A stretch of 64,000 nucleotides of DNA, taken from assembly GCA_025363455.1 (NCBI GenBank), contig JANYDW010000070.1:39966-103965 (forward strand), read 5' to 3'. The position numbers were made by a program, and so were the translations under genes. Positions within the stretch are counted from its first letter, which is position 1, and each line of letters starts with the position of its first letter. The stretch is from Oleiharenicola sp. (GTDB taxonomy: Bacteria > Verrucomicrobiota > Verrucomicrobiia > Opitutales > Opitutaceae). Below the pieces are notes generated by a model. It did not search any database. It was not told the DNA's origin and saw only the letters and a list, made by a program, of their open reading frames with translations. Below are positions 28,675 to 38,408 of this stretch, piece by piece.

Positions 28675-29003
28675 CCACTAATGCCTCGCCTAACGGCTCT
28701 GCTACTTGGTGCGCTCCGCCTTATCGGCTCCACCCTGGCCTTCGGGGGTCGGCTAATCGCCGACAGATAAGCCAAATTCCCGAGCGGCGATTAGCCGCTC
28801 CCCGGAACCAAAATCGGAGCCGATTAGGCGGAGGGGATATTGAAGCGCAGCCGTAGGCGACGCATCAGTGGTTAGGCCTCTCAGGGTGGTTTGAAAACAC
28901 GCCCTAAAGCATGTTTTCAAGCCTTTGGAACACGGAGGAGGTGACCGCTAATTGGATTTCACCAAAGGTGAAATCTACGGTGACCGCTCCGACAAATCGC
29001 CTG
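28675..29003. repeat. Degenerate composite-element copies
   Basis: The 490-base gap before the kinase gene holds no gene. At about 28690-28870 a related nested palindrome has CGCTCCGCCTTATCGGCTCC against GGAGCCGATTAGGCGGAG, plus GTCGGCTAATCGCCGAC. At about 28938-29000 is one end of the composite element (GGTGACCGCTAATTGGATTT, AGGTGAAATCTACGGTGACC). Short TTTTCAAGCC/GCATGTTTTCAAG repeats lie between. Confidence 0.7.
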
Positions 29004-29073
29004 GTATAAGGCCAATTTTTCGTGAGTCCTTTTCTATTCGGGCGCACACAAGGTGCGCCCCTACAAGAATTGG

Positions 29074-32000
29074 TCAGACCGATTTCGGACCGAAGTACCG
29101 CTTGATGGCGCCCGAGATTTCTTCCTGCTTCACGGGCTTGGCGAGATGGTCGTTCATGCCGGCTTCGAGGCAGCTGTCACGGTCACTGGGCAGCGCATTG
29201 GCACTCAGGGCGATGATGACGGGCTGGCTTTCCTTGGGCAGGAGCCGGCGGATCTCGCGCGTGGCGGTGAGGCCGTCCATCTCGGGCATCTGCAGGTCCA
29301 TGAAGATGAGGTTGAATTTGCGCTGTTGGACGGCGGCGATTGCCTCGACGCCATTGACGGCGGTCGCGGCCTTGTAACCGAGGCGGTCGAGATAACTGAG
29401 TGCGACCTTGGTGTTCACGGGGTTGTCCTCCACGAGCAAAATATCGAGAGGAACGGAGTCGGCCAGCCGGGGAGGGGCCCGAGCGGGAAGAGGGGGAGTT
29501 GTCCCAACCTGCGCGGCGCCGGCGAGGATACGGCGGAGGGCATCGTGGAGTGGGTAGGGCTTGATGGGCTTGGATACACGGACCACGAGAGCATCGAGAT
29601 TCACGTCGCGTTTCTGGCCGCCATGGGCGGGCGCGAGCACGACGATGGGTAGCCCGGGAGAGATGGCGCGAAGCCGGGTGATCAGTTCGAGCCCGGAGGC
29701 CCCGCCCAGATCCTGGTCGATGATCGCGGCGGCCAGACTCGTGCCGGAAGCCAGAGCGAGGGCCTCGTCGACCGAACTGGCGAGGCGGGGTTGCAGCGAC
29801 CACTGGTGGAGGCATTGCTCAAGCAGCGCCCGATTCACCGGGTGGTCGTCGACGGCGAGCACGAGGCCGTGACTCGGCAGCGGCGGAAAGGGTGGAGTCT
29901 GAAAGCCCGGAAGATCGACCACCGATGTCTCGATGCAGAAGTGGAAGCGCGAACCTTGGTCGGGCGTGCTGGTCACATCGATGCTGCCTCCCATCATTTC
30001 GCACAACCGGTGGCAGATAGCGAGACCCAGGCCGGTGCCGCCGTATTTCCGTGTCGTGGTCGAGTCGATCTGGCTGAAGGGCTTGAAGAGCAGCCCGAAG
30101 CGGTCGAGCGGGATGCCGATGCCCGTGTCGCTGACGGAGAAATCGAGCAGGAACTTGCCCGTATCGGGCCGGGCATCGGGGGCGAGGTGGACCTCGATCG
30201 CGATGAAGCCGCTGGCGGTGAACTTGACCGCGTTGTTCGTGAGGTTGACGAGGACCTGACGGAGTCGGGTGATGTCGCCGAGGATGCAGGGCGGGATGCG
30301 CCCATCGATGAAATAGACCAGCTCAAGGTCCTTGGCTGCGGATTGGGCGGCGAAGATGTCGACGACCTCGTCAATGCACTGGGTGAGCTCGAAGGGCTGG
30401 GGATCCAGCTCCATCTTGCCCGACTCGATCTTGGAGAAGTCGAGGATCTCGTTGATGATCGAGAGGAGGGCGTCGCCGCTGGTGCGGATGGTGCTGACGT
30501 AGTCGCGTTGCTCGGGGTTGAGATCGGTCTCCAACAAGAGACTGGTCATGCCAATGACGCCGTTCATCGGGGTGCGGATTTCGTGTGACATCGAGGCAAG
30601 GAACTCGGACTTGGACCGCGATGCGGCGTCGGCCTCCGCCTTGGCCCGGCGGAGCTGCTGTTCGGTCTCGACGCGGGCGGTGATGTCGGTGGCAATGACA
30701 ATGAAGTTCTCGACGTGGCCCTCGTCGTTGCTCACGGGCTGGAGGTCGAGGTGGACGTGAAAGCGGCGCTCCTCGGTGGCGAGCTGGATCGCCTCGGTGG
30801 AGAGGGGCGCGCAGGCGGCGACGGCCGTCGCGATGCGCTCGACGACGGCGGGGTCATTGTCCGGGCTGGCCAGATACTGGAGGAGAGGATGCGAGACGAC
30901 CGAGGCGAGAGGGCGGCCGGTGAGGCGGGAATAGCTCTCGTTGGCCCACTCAATCCGGCCGTGCGGATCGGTGATGACGACGGCATTGTCGGTCTTGCTG
31001 GCGACGAGGGAGAGCTTGCGGCTCTCGGCCTGGCTGAGACGGAGCGCCTCGTCGGCGCGCTTCCGGGCGTTGATGTTCTGCACCGTGCCGAGGACCCGGC
31101 GTGGGTGGCGGGCGGCGGTGTAGGCGGTGCACTTGGCGCGCAAGGCGAGCCAGAGCCATTCGCCGGTCTTGAGGTGGACGCAGTGCTCGATCTCGATGAG
31201 AGGCGTCTCGCCGCGGAAATGGGCTTCGATGACGGCGCGGACGGCGGGGCGATCCTCGTCGTGGAGCAGGGCGAGCCAGCCAGTGCCGGTGGTTGGCATC
31301 CCGGCCGGATCGGCGTTGATGAGCTTCCAGATGCTGGCGGTGCAATAGACCTGGTCGGTCTCGACGTCCCACTCATAGACGCCGGCCAGGGTCGACTCGA
31401 AGGCGAGATTGAGGCGTTCGTCGGCGGTCTTAAGCCGGGCTTCGACGCGCCGGCGCTCCTCATTCTCGGTGTGCAACTGTCGGCTGGTGCTCTCGGCGGT
31501 GCGCTGGCGGCGGCGGGCCGTCTGGGCGAGGTTGGTGACGAGGCCGAGTAGCAGGCTCACGCCGAGGCCGGAAATCAAAGTTAACTCGGGCAAGAACTGC
31601 CGGCTGGCCCCGAGGAACGCCGGCCGGGGGGTGAGGGTGATCGTGAGGTGTTGTCCGAGGATATTGTAGTGCGCGGTGTGCCGCAGCTGACCTTCGAGTG
31701 CATCGTCGCCCGTGGGCGTCTCGTAAACCTTGAGGCTGGGCTCGGCCCCGGCGCGCGGGACGGGGTAGTCGACCCGGATCACGGTCCCGTAACGGCGGCC
31801 GAGATCGAGCCGGCGGTCGAGCGCACCAAAAAACTTGTCGTAGAAATATTCGCCGACGACGAAGCCGGGATTGGTGCCGACGGGCACGTAGACGGCAAAG
31901 GTGGGCGACGAACCCGAGGTTTCGAGCGGGGCGGCTACGCCATAGCCCGGGGAGCGTCCTGCGGCCTCCAGGGCAGTGAGCCGCCGCGGGTCGGCGGCAT

Positions 32001-32997
32001 GATCGTAGGCGGGCGCATCCTCATTGCCCTCCATCGGCCAGTAGAACCGGGTGCGCCGGGTGCGATCAAGGAGCTGGATGGAGCGGTAGGCGTCGAAGTC
32101 CTGCACGAGGGACGACGCCTCGCGTTCCCAACGGGGCTGCTCGGCGGCGCCGGAGCGCGAAGCGAACCGGGCCAGACTCTTCACGTGGATCTCGGCTTCG
32201 CTGCTGAACAGTCCGGCGAAGTAATCCATCGTGAGCTGGGTGGTCTGGTGGATGTAGGCGCGCTCGCGTTCCCTGAGGCTGATCCAGAAGCCGAGGGTGA
32301 GGGTGGCGCCGCACACGGTCACGGGCAACCACAGCCAGTTGGGGCCGGTAGTGTCGCTCCCGGGCCGCCCGCGCGCGGCGAGGATGATCAGGCCGCTGCC
32401 GAGCACAATCAGGGCGGCGGCCGTGTGCGGCCCGGCTTGGGCATAGGCCTGCCAGGCGGTGACACCATTGAGCCCATTGCGGTAGGCGAGCAGGCTCGTC
32501 AGGGCATAAGCCAGCACGAGAGAGCCGACCAAGCCAAGGAGCAGGGGCAGCCGCGTGTCGTGCGGACGCACGGCGAGCCAGGTGATGAGCAGTGCAGCAA
32601 GGGTGCAGGTGGTGGCGAGGGCGGCGGGCATGCGCGCCACGTGGGGCCCGGCCACGAGCGTTTCGTGGTGAACGAGCAATTGATCGAGGCCGAAATCCAG
32701 GCCGAGCGGGGTCTGGAGCAGCGTGGCCAAGCCGATCACGCTGGTGGCCAGGCCGAGGGCCACGCCGGTCCTTTTCCAATTCAGGGCGAACAGCACCGGG
32801 GCGAGACCGATCAACATCAGGCAGGCCGCGGCGTTGGCCGGCAGGGGAGCGTCGTAGGAGCGCGGTTGCACCCAGGTGACATTGCCCGTCCACCAGCCAA
32901 TCAAGACCAGCAGGCCATAGAGGGCGAGCACGGCGAACGGGGCGAGAGGACCGTAGCTGAGCAGGGGACGCCGTGGACGGCTCGGGGTTGGCGGCAT
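29074..32997 (-). CDS. CHASE/PAS hybrid sensor histidine kinase with two receiver domains
   Basis: 1307 residues. The N-terminal ~230 residues hold about seven membrane segments. A CHASE-like extracellular sensor follows (about 265-470, LRERERAYIHQTTQLTMDYF), then another helix, a short coiled coil, two PAS domains (about 530-640 and 660-780), a HisKA dimerisation helix with phospho-acceptor His near residue 805 (SMSHEIRTPMNGVIG), HATPase_c (N box NLTNNAVKF, then DTGIGIP, GGTGLGL), and two receivers. The first receiver (about 1040-1150, VDDHPVNRALL) keeps an Asp near 1092. The second (about 1180-1300, ILLVEDNPVNTKV) has the phospho-Asp near 1233 (FMDLQMPEMDG). No neighbouring response regulator; an unlinked HPt partner is expected. 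Confidence 0.93.
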   Translation of the reverse strand: MPPTPSRPRRPLLSYGPLAPFAVLALYGLLVLIGWWTGNVTWVQPRSYDAPLPANAAACLMLIGLAPVLFALNWKRTGVALGLATSVIGLATLLQTPLGLDFGLDQLLVHHETLVAGPHVARMPAALATTCTLAALLITWLAVRPHDTRLPLLLGLVGSLVLAYALTSLLAYRNGLNGVTAWQAYAQAGPHTAAALIVLGSGLIILAARGRPGSDTTGPNWLWLPVTVCGATLTLGFWISLRERERAYIHQTTQLTMDYFAGLFSSEAEIHVKSLARFASRSGAAEQPRWEREASSLVQDFDAYRSIQLLDRTRRTRFYWPMEGNEDAPAYDHAADPRRLTALEAAGRSPGYGVAAPLETSGSSPTFAVYVPVGTNPGFVVGEYFYDKFFGALDRRLDLGRRYGTVIRVDYPVPRAGAEPSLKVYETPTGDDALEGQLRHTAHYNILGQHLTITLTPRPAFLGASRQFLPELTLISGLGVSLLLGLVTNLAQTARRRQRTAESTSRQLHTENEERRRVEARLKTADERLNLAFESTLAGVYEWDVETDQVYCTASIWKLINADPAGMPTTGTGWLALLHDEDRPAVRAVIEAHFRGETPLIEIEHCVHLKTGEWLWLALRAKCTAYTAARHPRRVLGTVQNINARKRADEALRLSQAESRKLSLVASKTDNAVVITDPHGRIEWANESYSRLTGRPLASVVSHPLLQYLASPDNDPAVVERIATAVAACAPLSTEAIQLATEERRFHVHLDLQPVSNDEGHVENFIVIATDITARVETEQQLRRAKAEADAASRSKSEFLASMSHEIRTPMNGVIGMTSLLLETDLNPEQRDYVSTIRTSGDALLSIINEILDFSKIESGKMELDPQPFELTQCIDEVVDIFAAQSAAKDLELVYFIDGRIPPCILGDITRLRQVLVNLTNNAVKFTASGFIAIEVHLAPDARPDTGKFLLDFSVSDTGIGIPLDRFGLLFKPFSQIDSTTTRKYGGTGLGLAICHRLCEMMGGSIDVTSTPDQGSRFHFCIETSVVDLPGFQTPPFPPLPSHGLVLAVDDHPVNRALLEQCLHQWSLQPRLASSVDEALALASGTSLAAAIIDQDLGGASGLELITRLRAISPGLPIVVLAPAHGGQKRDVNLDALVVRVSKPIKPYPLHDALRRILAGAAQVGTTPPLPARAPPRLADSVPLDILLVEDNPVNTKVALSYLDRLGYKAATAVNGVEAIAAVQQRKFNLIFMDLQMPEMDGLTATREIRRLLPKESQPVIIALSANALPSDRDSCLEAGMNDHLAKPVKQEEISGAIKRYFGPKSV

Positions 32998-33072
32998 GGA
33001 GGACTTGGCCAGTGCTAGGTCAGCCCCCAGTGCAAGGCAACGGTATTACCCGGCGGACCGGCAGCGAGACCG

Positions 33073-33105
33073 TATGTCGGGGCATGAAGCCCCTCCCACC
33101 TTCAA
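33073..33105. repeat. Single REP-like palindrome
   Basis: TATGTCGGGGCATGAAGCCC then CTCCCACC, a half-unit of the main REP family between the AsmA-like gene end and the kinase start. Confidence 0.75.
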
Positions 33106-33129
33106 GCCATTTGGCCCAACTGAAGTCCC

Positions 33130-35970
33130 CTATTCCTTCACCTTTACCGGCGCGGTCGGCGGCGGAGCCGGGCTGGGCGCAACGGGCTCAGCCGCCTTGG
33201 TGTCAGCCGGCTTCGTTTCGGCGGGATTAAGCTCGGCCGGCTTGGCGTTCGGCGTGTTCGGCGCGGAGGACGATCCGATCTTGACCGACCACTTGGGGTC
33301 GTCGAGGCGGCCGCTGAGCTTGAGCTCAAGGATGCTCGTGAGGGGGTTGAGGACGAGGCTGACCGCGGCGGCGAGCAGGCTGCCAGGTTGATCGTAAGGT
33401 TTGAACTTGGCGCTGAAGTCGAGGGCGTTGGTGGTGAGGTTGTAGTTGCCCCGCGCGTCGATGACAGCACTCGGGCCGGTGACCTTCAGGTCTTGGAAAT
33501 AGACCGCGCCGTCCTGCAGCTCAAAGCTGGAACGCGCCGCATCCAGCTTGAGGGAGGAGAAACTGAGTGAGAGGCCGCTGAGCACCTGCGACAAAAGGCC
33601 GAAGAGATGGACCTCGCCGAGCTCGGCTCCGGTGAGCGAGGCATTGCCGGAGCCCTTGAAGCTGGGGATACTGGCCGGGTCGCCTTGGGCGGAGAGGGCG
33701 ACATCGAGGCTGCTGTTGGCGGCTTGACGGGCAAACTTGCCCTCGGGGGCGGGGACGTAGGGCTGGCCGAGACGGTTGGCGCTATATTCCTGCACCGCGT
33801 GGATGGTGCGACCAAGGTTGGCCTTGTTGAGGAAGGCGTCGAAGCCCAGGCGGCGCGCCCCCGCCGGGCCGGTCAGCGAGGCGCGGCCCGAACCCGCGCC
33901 TCCGGCGGTGGTGAACTCGATGTTCCCGAGATTCACGTCGGTGCCCTTCACCCCGCCAGTCACCTTCGCGGTATCAAGCGGGAAGCCGAAGTAATGCAGG
34001 CCGCCCCGGACATCGCCCGTGAAGGCGTAATCGGGGGTGCCGCCGTCGATGGCGCCCCAGGCATGCACTTCCGGCGGCGCCTCGAAGCGCAACGGGGCCA
34101 GCGCCTCGTCGGCCCGGCCCTCGAGCATGCGGCCGAGCACGGCGGTGTCAGCGTTGGTCGTGAAATCAAACTCGAAGCGGGCGGTCTCGCGGCTGTTGGG
34201 CATGCCGAGGCGCTTGAACGTGCCGGTGACACTCTGGGTTCCGCCCGCGCGCGTGCCATGGAGGGCGAAGCCATGGGTGAAATTGGGTCGCACGAACACC
34301 GTCGCATCCACCGACTCGAAGTCGCCGCCCCACACCGTAGCCGAGCGGGCGAAAGCCCGCACGAAATTGTTGCTGAGGGACGGATCCTTCCAGCGGCCCT
34401 GCACGTCAACCTCGGCAGTGGGCGGGGCCGCAGGAAAGGCGAAGTAGCGGTTCCAGAAGCCCGGCCACCAGTTGCCGGGAAACCAGCCACTGATATCCAC
34501 CGGCCGCAGCCGGCCCTCGAGCAGCATGCGATAGTCCGTGCTGGCAAAATTCATCCAATAGGAGCCGCGCGCCTCGTTTTCGCCCATCGTCACCCGGGCG
34601 TCATGGGCGAGGAAACTCATCCCGACGATGTCGATGCGGCCGCGGGCGGCGGTGATGTTGACGCCATGCGAATCCATCCGGCCACCGTTGACCCGGCTTG
34701 CGAGATGGTCGAAATGCCAACCCGGTGATAGGAAGGCATCGGCCGAGAAGCCCACGGGATCGCCCATGATGAAATATGTGGCGGCGCGCGGCATGTTTTT
34801 GGCGAGCACGCGGTTGATGAGGTCTGGCGCCACGCGGCCTTCGGCGTGAACGCGGGCACTTTGTTCGGTCAGGCGGGCCTCAACCTCGGCGGCGAGAAAT
34901 TCGCCGCTGACCTGCGTTGCGGCGGTGCTGCGGACCACCGGCCAAGCCGACAGGTCGGCGCGCACGACCGGCCCGAGGGCCGATTCGCCTTGGTAGAAAA
35001 TGGAACCGGCGGCGGCCGACAGTTCCAGGGCGCGGCCGGTGAAGTTCCCGGGCGACAGCTCGGCCTTGAAGATGGCCCGGATGGTTTCCGCCCTGACGTC
35101 CGCCCCATAGTCGATCTGTTGGCAGACGAGGTGCACTGTCACAGAGCGCGGACCACGGCCGTCAAGTCGCAACCGGGCGCCGGCGGCCAGCGGACCGAGC
35201 ACCAGCGGCTGGTCCCAGGGCTGGCGCGCGGCGTTGGCGGAAAACAGCAGGTCCGCGGTGTTGCCGAAGGCGGCATTGACCTCAAGCCGCACGGCGAGGG
35301 TTGGGTCGTCGAACACGTCGAGCCGGTGCATGAGTGGCGCAAAGTGCCGGGCGGTCGAGAGGAAACGGGTCGTGAGCGCCTCCAAGGTCAGCGGCACGGC
35401 TCCCCCGGCCGCCGGCGCGGGTCCGGCCACCTCGCCTTGCATCGTGAGGCTCAGCCGGCCCAGATGGCCGGCGAACTGTTCCACGCGCCAGGTTTTGCCC
35501 TCGTTATGCAGCACAATGGTGAGGTCGCTGACCACCGGCTCGGCCATGCCGGTGGTCGAGAGCATGGCCGGCAGCAACAGGGCGGCCCCCTCGATGCGGA
35601 TTTCCTCGGGCAGGGTCCAGCCCGCGAGCAGCGACCAGAAATTGTGCTGCACGTACAACATCCGACAGGTGAGCAGCGGGTCCTCGTACGGCCGGCTGCG
35701 CATCTGAACATCCTCAAGCAAGACCTTGCCGGTCGGGTCGAAACGGGCGCGGCCAAACCGGAGGGCAATGCCAGATTTGGCCAGCTCCGATTCGGCGCGG
35801 CGCAGCACGAAGCCCGGCACGGGCAGTTCGCGGACGAGGGCGACGTAGAGCAGGACGGCCAACAGCACGCCGAGCGCGATCCATGCGGCCCAGCAGGCGA
35901 CCGTGAGGCAGCACGAGGCACTGAAGCGCAGCCCGGTGTTGAACCAGCTATGTTGGGGCGCGGCGGGCAT
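33130..35970 (-). CDS. AsmA-like envelope protein
   Basis: 946 residues from ATG 35970; the frame upstream is a translated repeat. One N-terminal membrane helix (about 22-47), then a very long beta-rich periplasmic region of the AsmA/YhdP type, with FGRARFDPTGKVLLEDVQM near the start and, near the end, the AsmA-C block (AELGEVHLFGLLSQVLSGLS, LKVTGPSAVIDARGNYNL) and LKLSGRLDDPKWSVKIG. The tail is a Pro/Ala/Lys linker. AsmA-like proteins bridge the periplasm and help carry phospholipid to the outer membrane. Last gene of the run birA to AsmA-like, with a repeat-filled gap before it. Confidence 0.8.
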   Translation of the reverse strand: MPAAPQHSWFNTGLRFSASCCLTVACWAAWIALGVLLAVLLYVALVRELPVPGFVLRRAESELAKSGIALRFGRARFDPTGKVLLEDVQMRSRPYEDPLLTCRMLYVQHNFWSLLAGWTLPEEIRIEGAALLLPAMLSTTGMAEPVVSDLTIVLHNEGKTWRVEQFAGHLGRLSLTMQGEVAGPAPAAGGAVPLTLEALTTRFLSTARHFAPLMHRLDVFDDPTLAVRLEVNAAFGNTADLLFSANAARQPWDQPLVLGPLAAGARLRLDGRGPRSVTVHLVCQQIDYGADVRAETIRAIFKAELSPGNFTGRALELSAAAGSIFYQGESALGPVVRADLSAWPVVRSTAATQVSGEFLAAEVEARLTEQSARVHAEGRVAPDLINRVLAKNMPRAATYFIMGDPVGFSADAFLSPGWHFDHLASRVNGGRMDSHGVNITAARGRIDIVGMSFLAHDARVTMGENEARGSYWMNFASTDYRMLLEGRLRPVDISGWFPGNWWPGFWNRYFAFPAAPPTAEVDVQGRWKDPSLSNNFVRAFARSATVWGGDFESVDATVFVRPNFTHGFALHGTRAGGTQSVTGTFKRLGMPNSRETARFEFDFTTNADTAVLGRMLEGRADEALAPLRFEAPPEVHAWGAIDGGTPDYAFTGDVRGGLHYFGFPLDTAKVTGGVKGTDVNLGNIEFTTAGGAGSGRASLTGPAGARRLGFDAFLNKANLGRTIHAVQEYSANRLGQPYVPAPEGKFARQAANSSLDVALSAQGDPASIPSFKGSGNASLTGAELGEVHLFGLLSQVLSGLSLSFSSLKLDAARSSFELQDGAVYFQDLKVTGPSAVIDARGNYNLTTNALDFSAKFKPYDQPGSLLAAAVSLVLNPLTSILELKLSGRLDDPKWSVKIGSSSAPNTPNAKPAELNPAETKPADTKAAEPVAPSPAPPPTAPVKVKE

Positions 35971-35989
35971 GGGTCGGCTGTAGCGGCGG

Positions 35990-36158
35990 GTGGTGGCTGT
36001 GATGCTGTAGCGGCGGTCTACAACCACTGACGGGAATCTCTACACACCCCGCCCTGTCGGGCACCCCTCTTCATAGAGGGGACTCAGATTGCGTAAGCAT
36101 GAATCCCCTCTAGGAAGAGGGGTGGCGCGAAGCGACGGGGTGTGTAAGTCTGCCATGG
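35990..36158. repeat. Repeats between the DUF4340 and AsmA-like genes
   Basis: GCTGTAGCGGCGGTCTACAA-type unit at about 36004-36028 (also seen in frame in the sulfatase-like gene as GACGGCGGTCATAGACCGCC) and a paired ACACCCCGCC/CCCCTCT...AGAGGGGAC element at 36041-36150 ending GACGGGGTGTGTAA. Confidence 0.75.
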
Positions 36159-36165
36159 CGTTCGC

Positions 36166-38274
36166 CTAGGGTTTCGTCGCGGGTTCGACCGGTGTCGCAG
36201 CCGGATTGGAAACCGCAGCAGCCGGCGTGGCAGCAGGAACCGTCGGAGCCGTGGTGGGCGGAGTCGTGGTCGCAGGCGCGGTGGTGGCTGCGTTCGGGGC
36301 AGTGGCCGCCGGCGCTGATGTGACCGGGCCGGGATCATTCGGTCCGCTGTAGGTCAGCGGAAAGAGAGCATCAAGCAGCTTCTGCGTGATGCTGAACAAG
36401 ACACCGCCGAAGTCGGCGCTGCCAGCCAGCTGCGTCTTGCCGCCGAGCCGGTCGGTGAGAAGCAGGCTGGCGGGAGTGCTCTGGGCCGCGCCTCCGCCGT
36501 TGAAGGCGATCGTATAATCGATCCGGTAGCGCCACGGGTGAGGGCCCTGGGGCGTGTCAGCGTGGTCGGGGGAGAAGGTGCCGGCGGTGAATTGCTGGGC
36601 GCGCAACTGGCGCAATTGCGCGAGGATACCAGCGATGGGCTTGCGGACCGGTTCAGGTTCGATCGCGAGTGCGGCGTCCCAATTTTTATCCCCCTCCTTG
36701 AGTTTCTGCGCATAGACCGGCTTGCCGGTGACAAGGTCGACTACCGCAAGGCTGGTGATGAGGGCATCGTCGGGCAGCTTGCGCAGGAGACGCTTGCGGT
36801 AGTGCAGGGCAGTAGCGGGAGTTTCCTCGATGATGTCGGGCAGGATCTCGTAGACGAAAGTCGGATTCGTGAGCCGGGCGAAGGCCTTGCCCGGCTGGTC
36901 GGGGGATACGCCAATCTGGAGCACCTGGGTGGAGGGATCCTTTTCGCTGGGGCCGCCCCCGGTGTTGAGGCCGAGCGTGATTTCGCGCTCCGGACGGTTG
37001 AACCCGGACTTCTCGGTGTCAGCGGCGGAAGGGGCGTCGCTCAGGAATTTCCGCGCCTCCAGCAGGCGGATTTTCTTGAGCAGTTCATCGAGTAGGTCGG
37101 CGTCGGCGGGGTAGGCGATGACCGGCGCCTGGCCCGGGGCGCGGACTACGACCTGCCAGTAGTCCTTGTCGTCGGAATCCTTGGTGGATGATTGCGCGGG
37201 TTGGCCGGTGGCGGCATTGGCGGCGGTCGTCTCCAGTTTTTGGAGGGAGAGTTCGGGCTGGCCGGGGACCGCAATGGTGAGGGACGTGACAGTGGCCGGA
37301 TCAAAGTCAGTGACATGCGCGTCGCGCAGTTCCTCCTGCGAAGAACGCAGCACCGTGAGGAGCGGAGCGGGCACGACGGTGGTGAAGACGACGGCCTTGT
37401 CCTCGATCTTGGCGTAATATTCGCCGGCGGTAGCGGTGACATTGCCGAGGAGGAGGGTCTCGCGGCGGGCGTTGCCCTCCAGGGTGACGCGGAGGACGGG
37501 GTTGGTGAGGCCAGAGCGATCCAGGTCGGTGTCGCGCGGGACGAAACTTTTCGCCTGTAGCGCGTTGAGGGCGTTGATGGTAGGCTCGACGGCGGCCTTG
37601 GCGGCGCGGGCCTTGATCGGGCTCTCGAAGCCCCAGTGGGCGGTGGTATCGCGGCGGAGGCGGACCTTGAGGTTGGAAGGCGCCGCGGTCTGGATGGTGA
37701 GGGAGCGAACCTCGAAGACGGGGATGGTGAAGATGGAGCTGGCGCGGAGGTCGGCGAGAGCGAGGCTGACGCTTTCGGCGAGGCTGCGGCTGACGACATG
37801 GATCCGGGTGCCGTCGGGCGACAGGACATAGAGACGGTTGCCGGTCTTGGTGTCGTCGCCGATCAATAACCTGTAGGATTTTTTGGCGGCGGTGAACTCG
37901 ACGGTATAGACGGGATCGGCGAGGCCGTAGTCGGCCAGGGTCTGGCCGCTCTTGGCGAGGTCGGCGACAGCGAAGCTGGTGACGTTCTTCAGGAATTGGA
38001 GCTCATTGTGGATAAGGGAGACTGCATTGGGATTGGCGGGCCAGTCATAAGGCGCGGTGAGCCACCACGCATCGCCAACCTTGGAGATCTTGACCGTTTC
38101 GCCCGTGCGGCTGGTGCGACTGAAGGAGTCCATGCTGGCGATCTCGGGGGGAAGCACCTGATGGCTGGCCTCGAGCAGCTGGCGGGCGTCGATCATTGGC
38201 CGGTCGACCTTATAAATGTAGAAGAACAGAACGACGTTCAGGAAAAGCAGGACGACGGTGACTTTGGAGCGCAT
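36166..38274 (-). CDS. DUF4340 domain protein
   Basis: 702 residues. N-terminal signal anchor (VTVVLLFLNVVLFFYIYKV), then repeated DUF4340 units, recognisable by WWLTAPYDWPANPNAVSLIH, YGLADPVYTVEFTAAKKSY and LLIGDDTKTGNRLYVLSPDG near residues 70-170 and again further on (GFESPIKARA, RSGLTNPVLRVTLEG). The tail from about 640 is a Thr/Pro/Ala linker. DUF4340 proteins nearly always follow GldG-type genes, as here, and are thought to be periplasmic partners of that ABC system. The role is unknown. Confidence 0.88.
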   Translation of the reverse strand: MRSKVTVVLLFLNVVLFFYIYKVDRPMIDARQLLEASHQVLPPEIASMDSFSRTSRTGETVKISKVGDAWWLTAPYDWPANPNAVSLIHNELQFLKNVTSFAVADLAKSGQTLADYGLADPVYTVEFTAAKKSYRLLIGDDTKTGNRLYVLSPDGTRIHVVSRSLAESVSLALADLRASSIFTIPVFEVRSLTIQTAAPSNLKVRLRRDTTAHWGFESPIKARAAKAAVEPTINALNALQAKSFVPRDTDLDRSGLTNPVLRVTLEGNARRETLLLGNVTATAGEYYAKIEDKAVVFTTVVPAPLLTVLRSSQEELRDAHVTDFDPATVTSLTIAVPGQPELSLQKLETTAANAATGQPAQSSTKDSDDKDYWQVVVRAPGQAPVIAYPADADLLDELLKKIRLLEARKFLSDAPSAADTEKSGFNRPEREITLGLNTGGGPSEKDPSTQVLQIGVSPDQPGKAFARLTNPTFVYEILPDIIEETPATALHYRKRLLRKLPDDALITSLAVVDLVTGKPVYAQKLKEGDKNWDAALAIEPEPVRKPIAGILAQLRQLRAQQFTAGTFSPDHADTPQGPHPWRYRIDYTIAFNGGGAAQSTPASLLLTDRLGGKTQLAGSADFGGVLFSITQKLLDALFPLTYSGPNDPGPVTSAPAATAPNAATTAPATTTPPTTAPTVPAATPAAAVSNPAATPVEPATKP

Positions 38275-38280
38275 GGGAAG

Positions 38281-38406
38281 GAAAGGCTGAAGGGGCGAAA
38301 AGCTGAAAGGCTGAACGACTGAAGGGCTGAAATGGAAATGAGCGGAAGTTTGAGTAGGGAAATGCGGGTGGAGGCTTCAGCCCTTCAGTTATTCAGCCAT
38401 TCAGTC
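38281..38406. repeat. GCTGAA-heptad hairpin in the operon
   Basis: Left arm of repeated (N)GCTGAA units (AGCTGAAAGGCTGAACGACT) and right arm of TTCAG units (TTCAGCCCTTCAGTTATTCA). Related copies lie at 40663-40750 and 57013-57119. All three are between co-directional genes of probable operons. Confidence 0.75.
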
Positions 38407-38408
38407 CT

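Noticed and set aside
31648..33018. A 456-codon plus-strand frame opposite the histidine kinase, and similar long antisense frames at 6972-8234, 15408-16613, 33607-34728, 55782-57122 and elsewhere
   Set aside because: They lie antisense to clearly recognised genes and have the Gly/Ala/Arg/Glu-rich composition expected of shadow frames in GC-rich DNA.
38281..38406. Short regularly spaced repeats that might suggest a CRISPR array
   Set aside because: Units are 6-7 bases with no unique spacers of 30-40 bases and no cas genes in the window; the arms pair as one hairpin.
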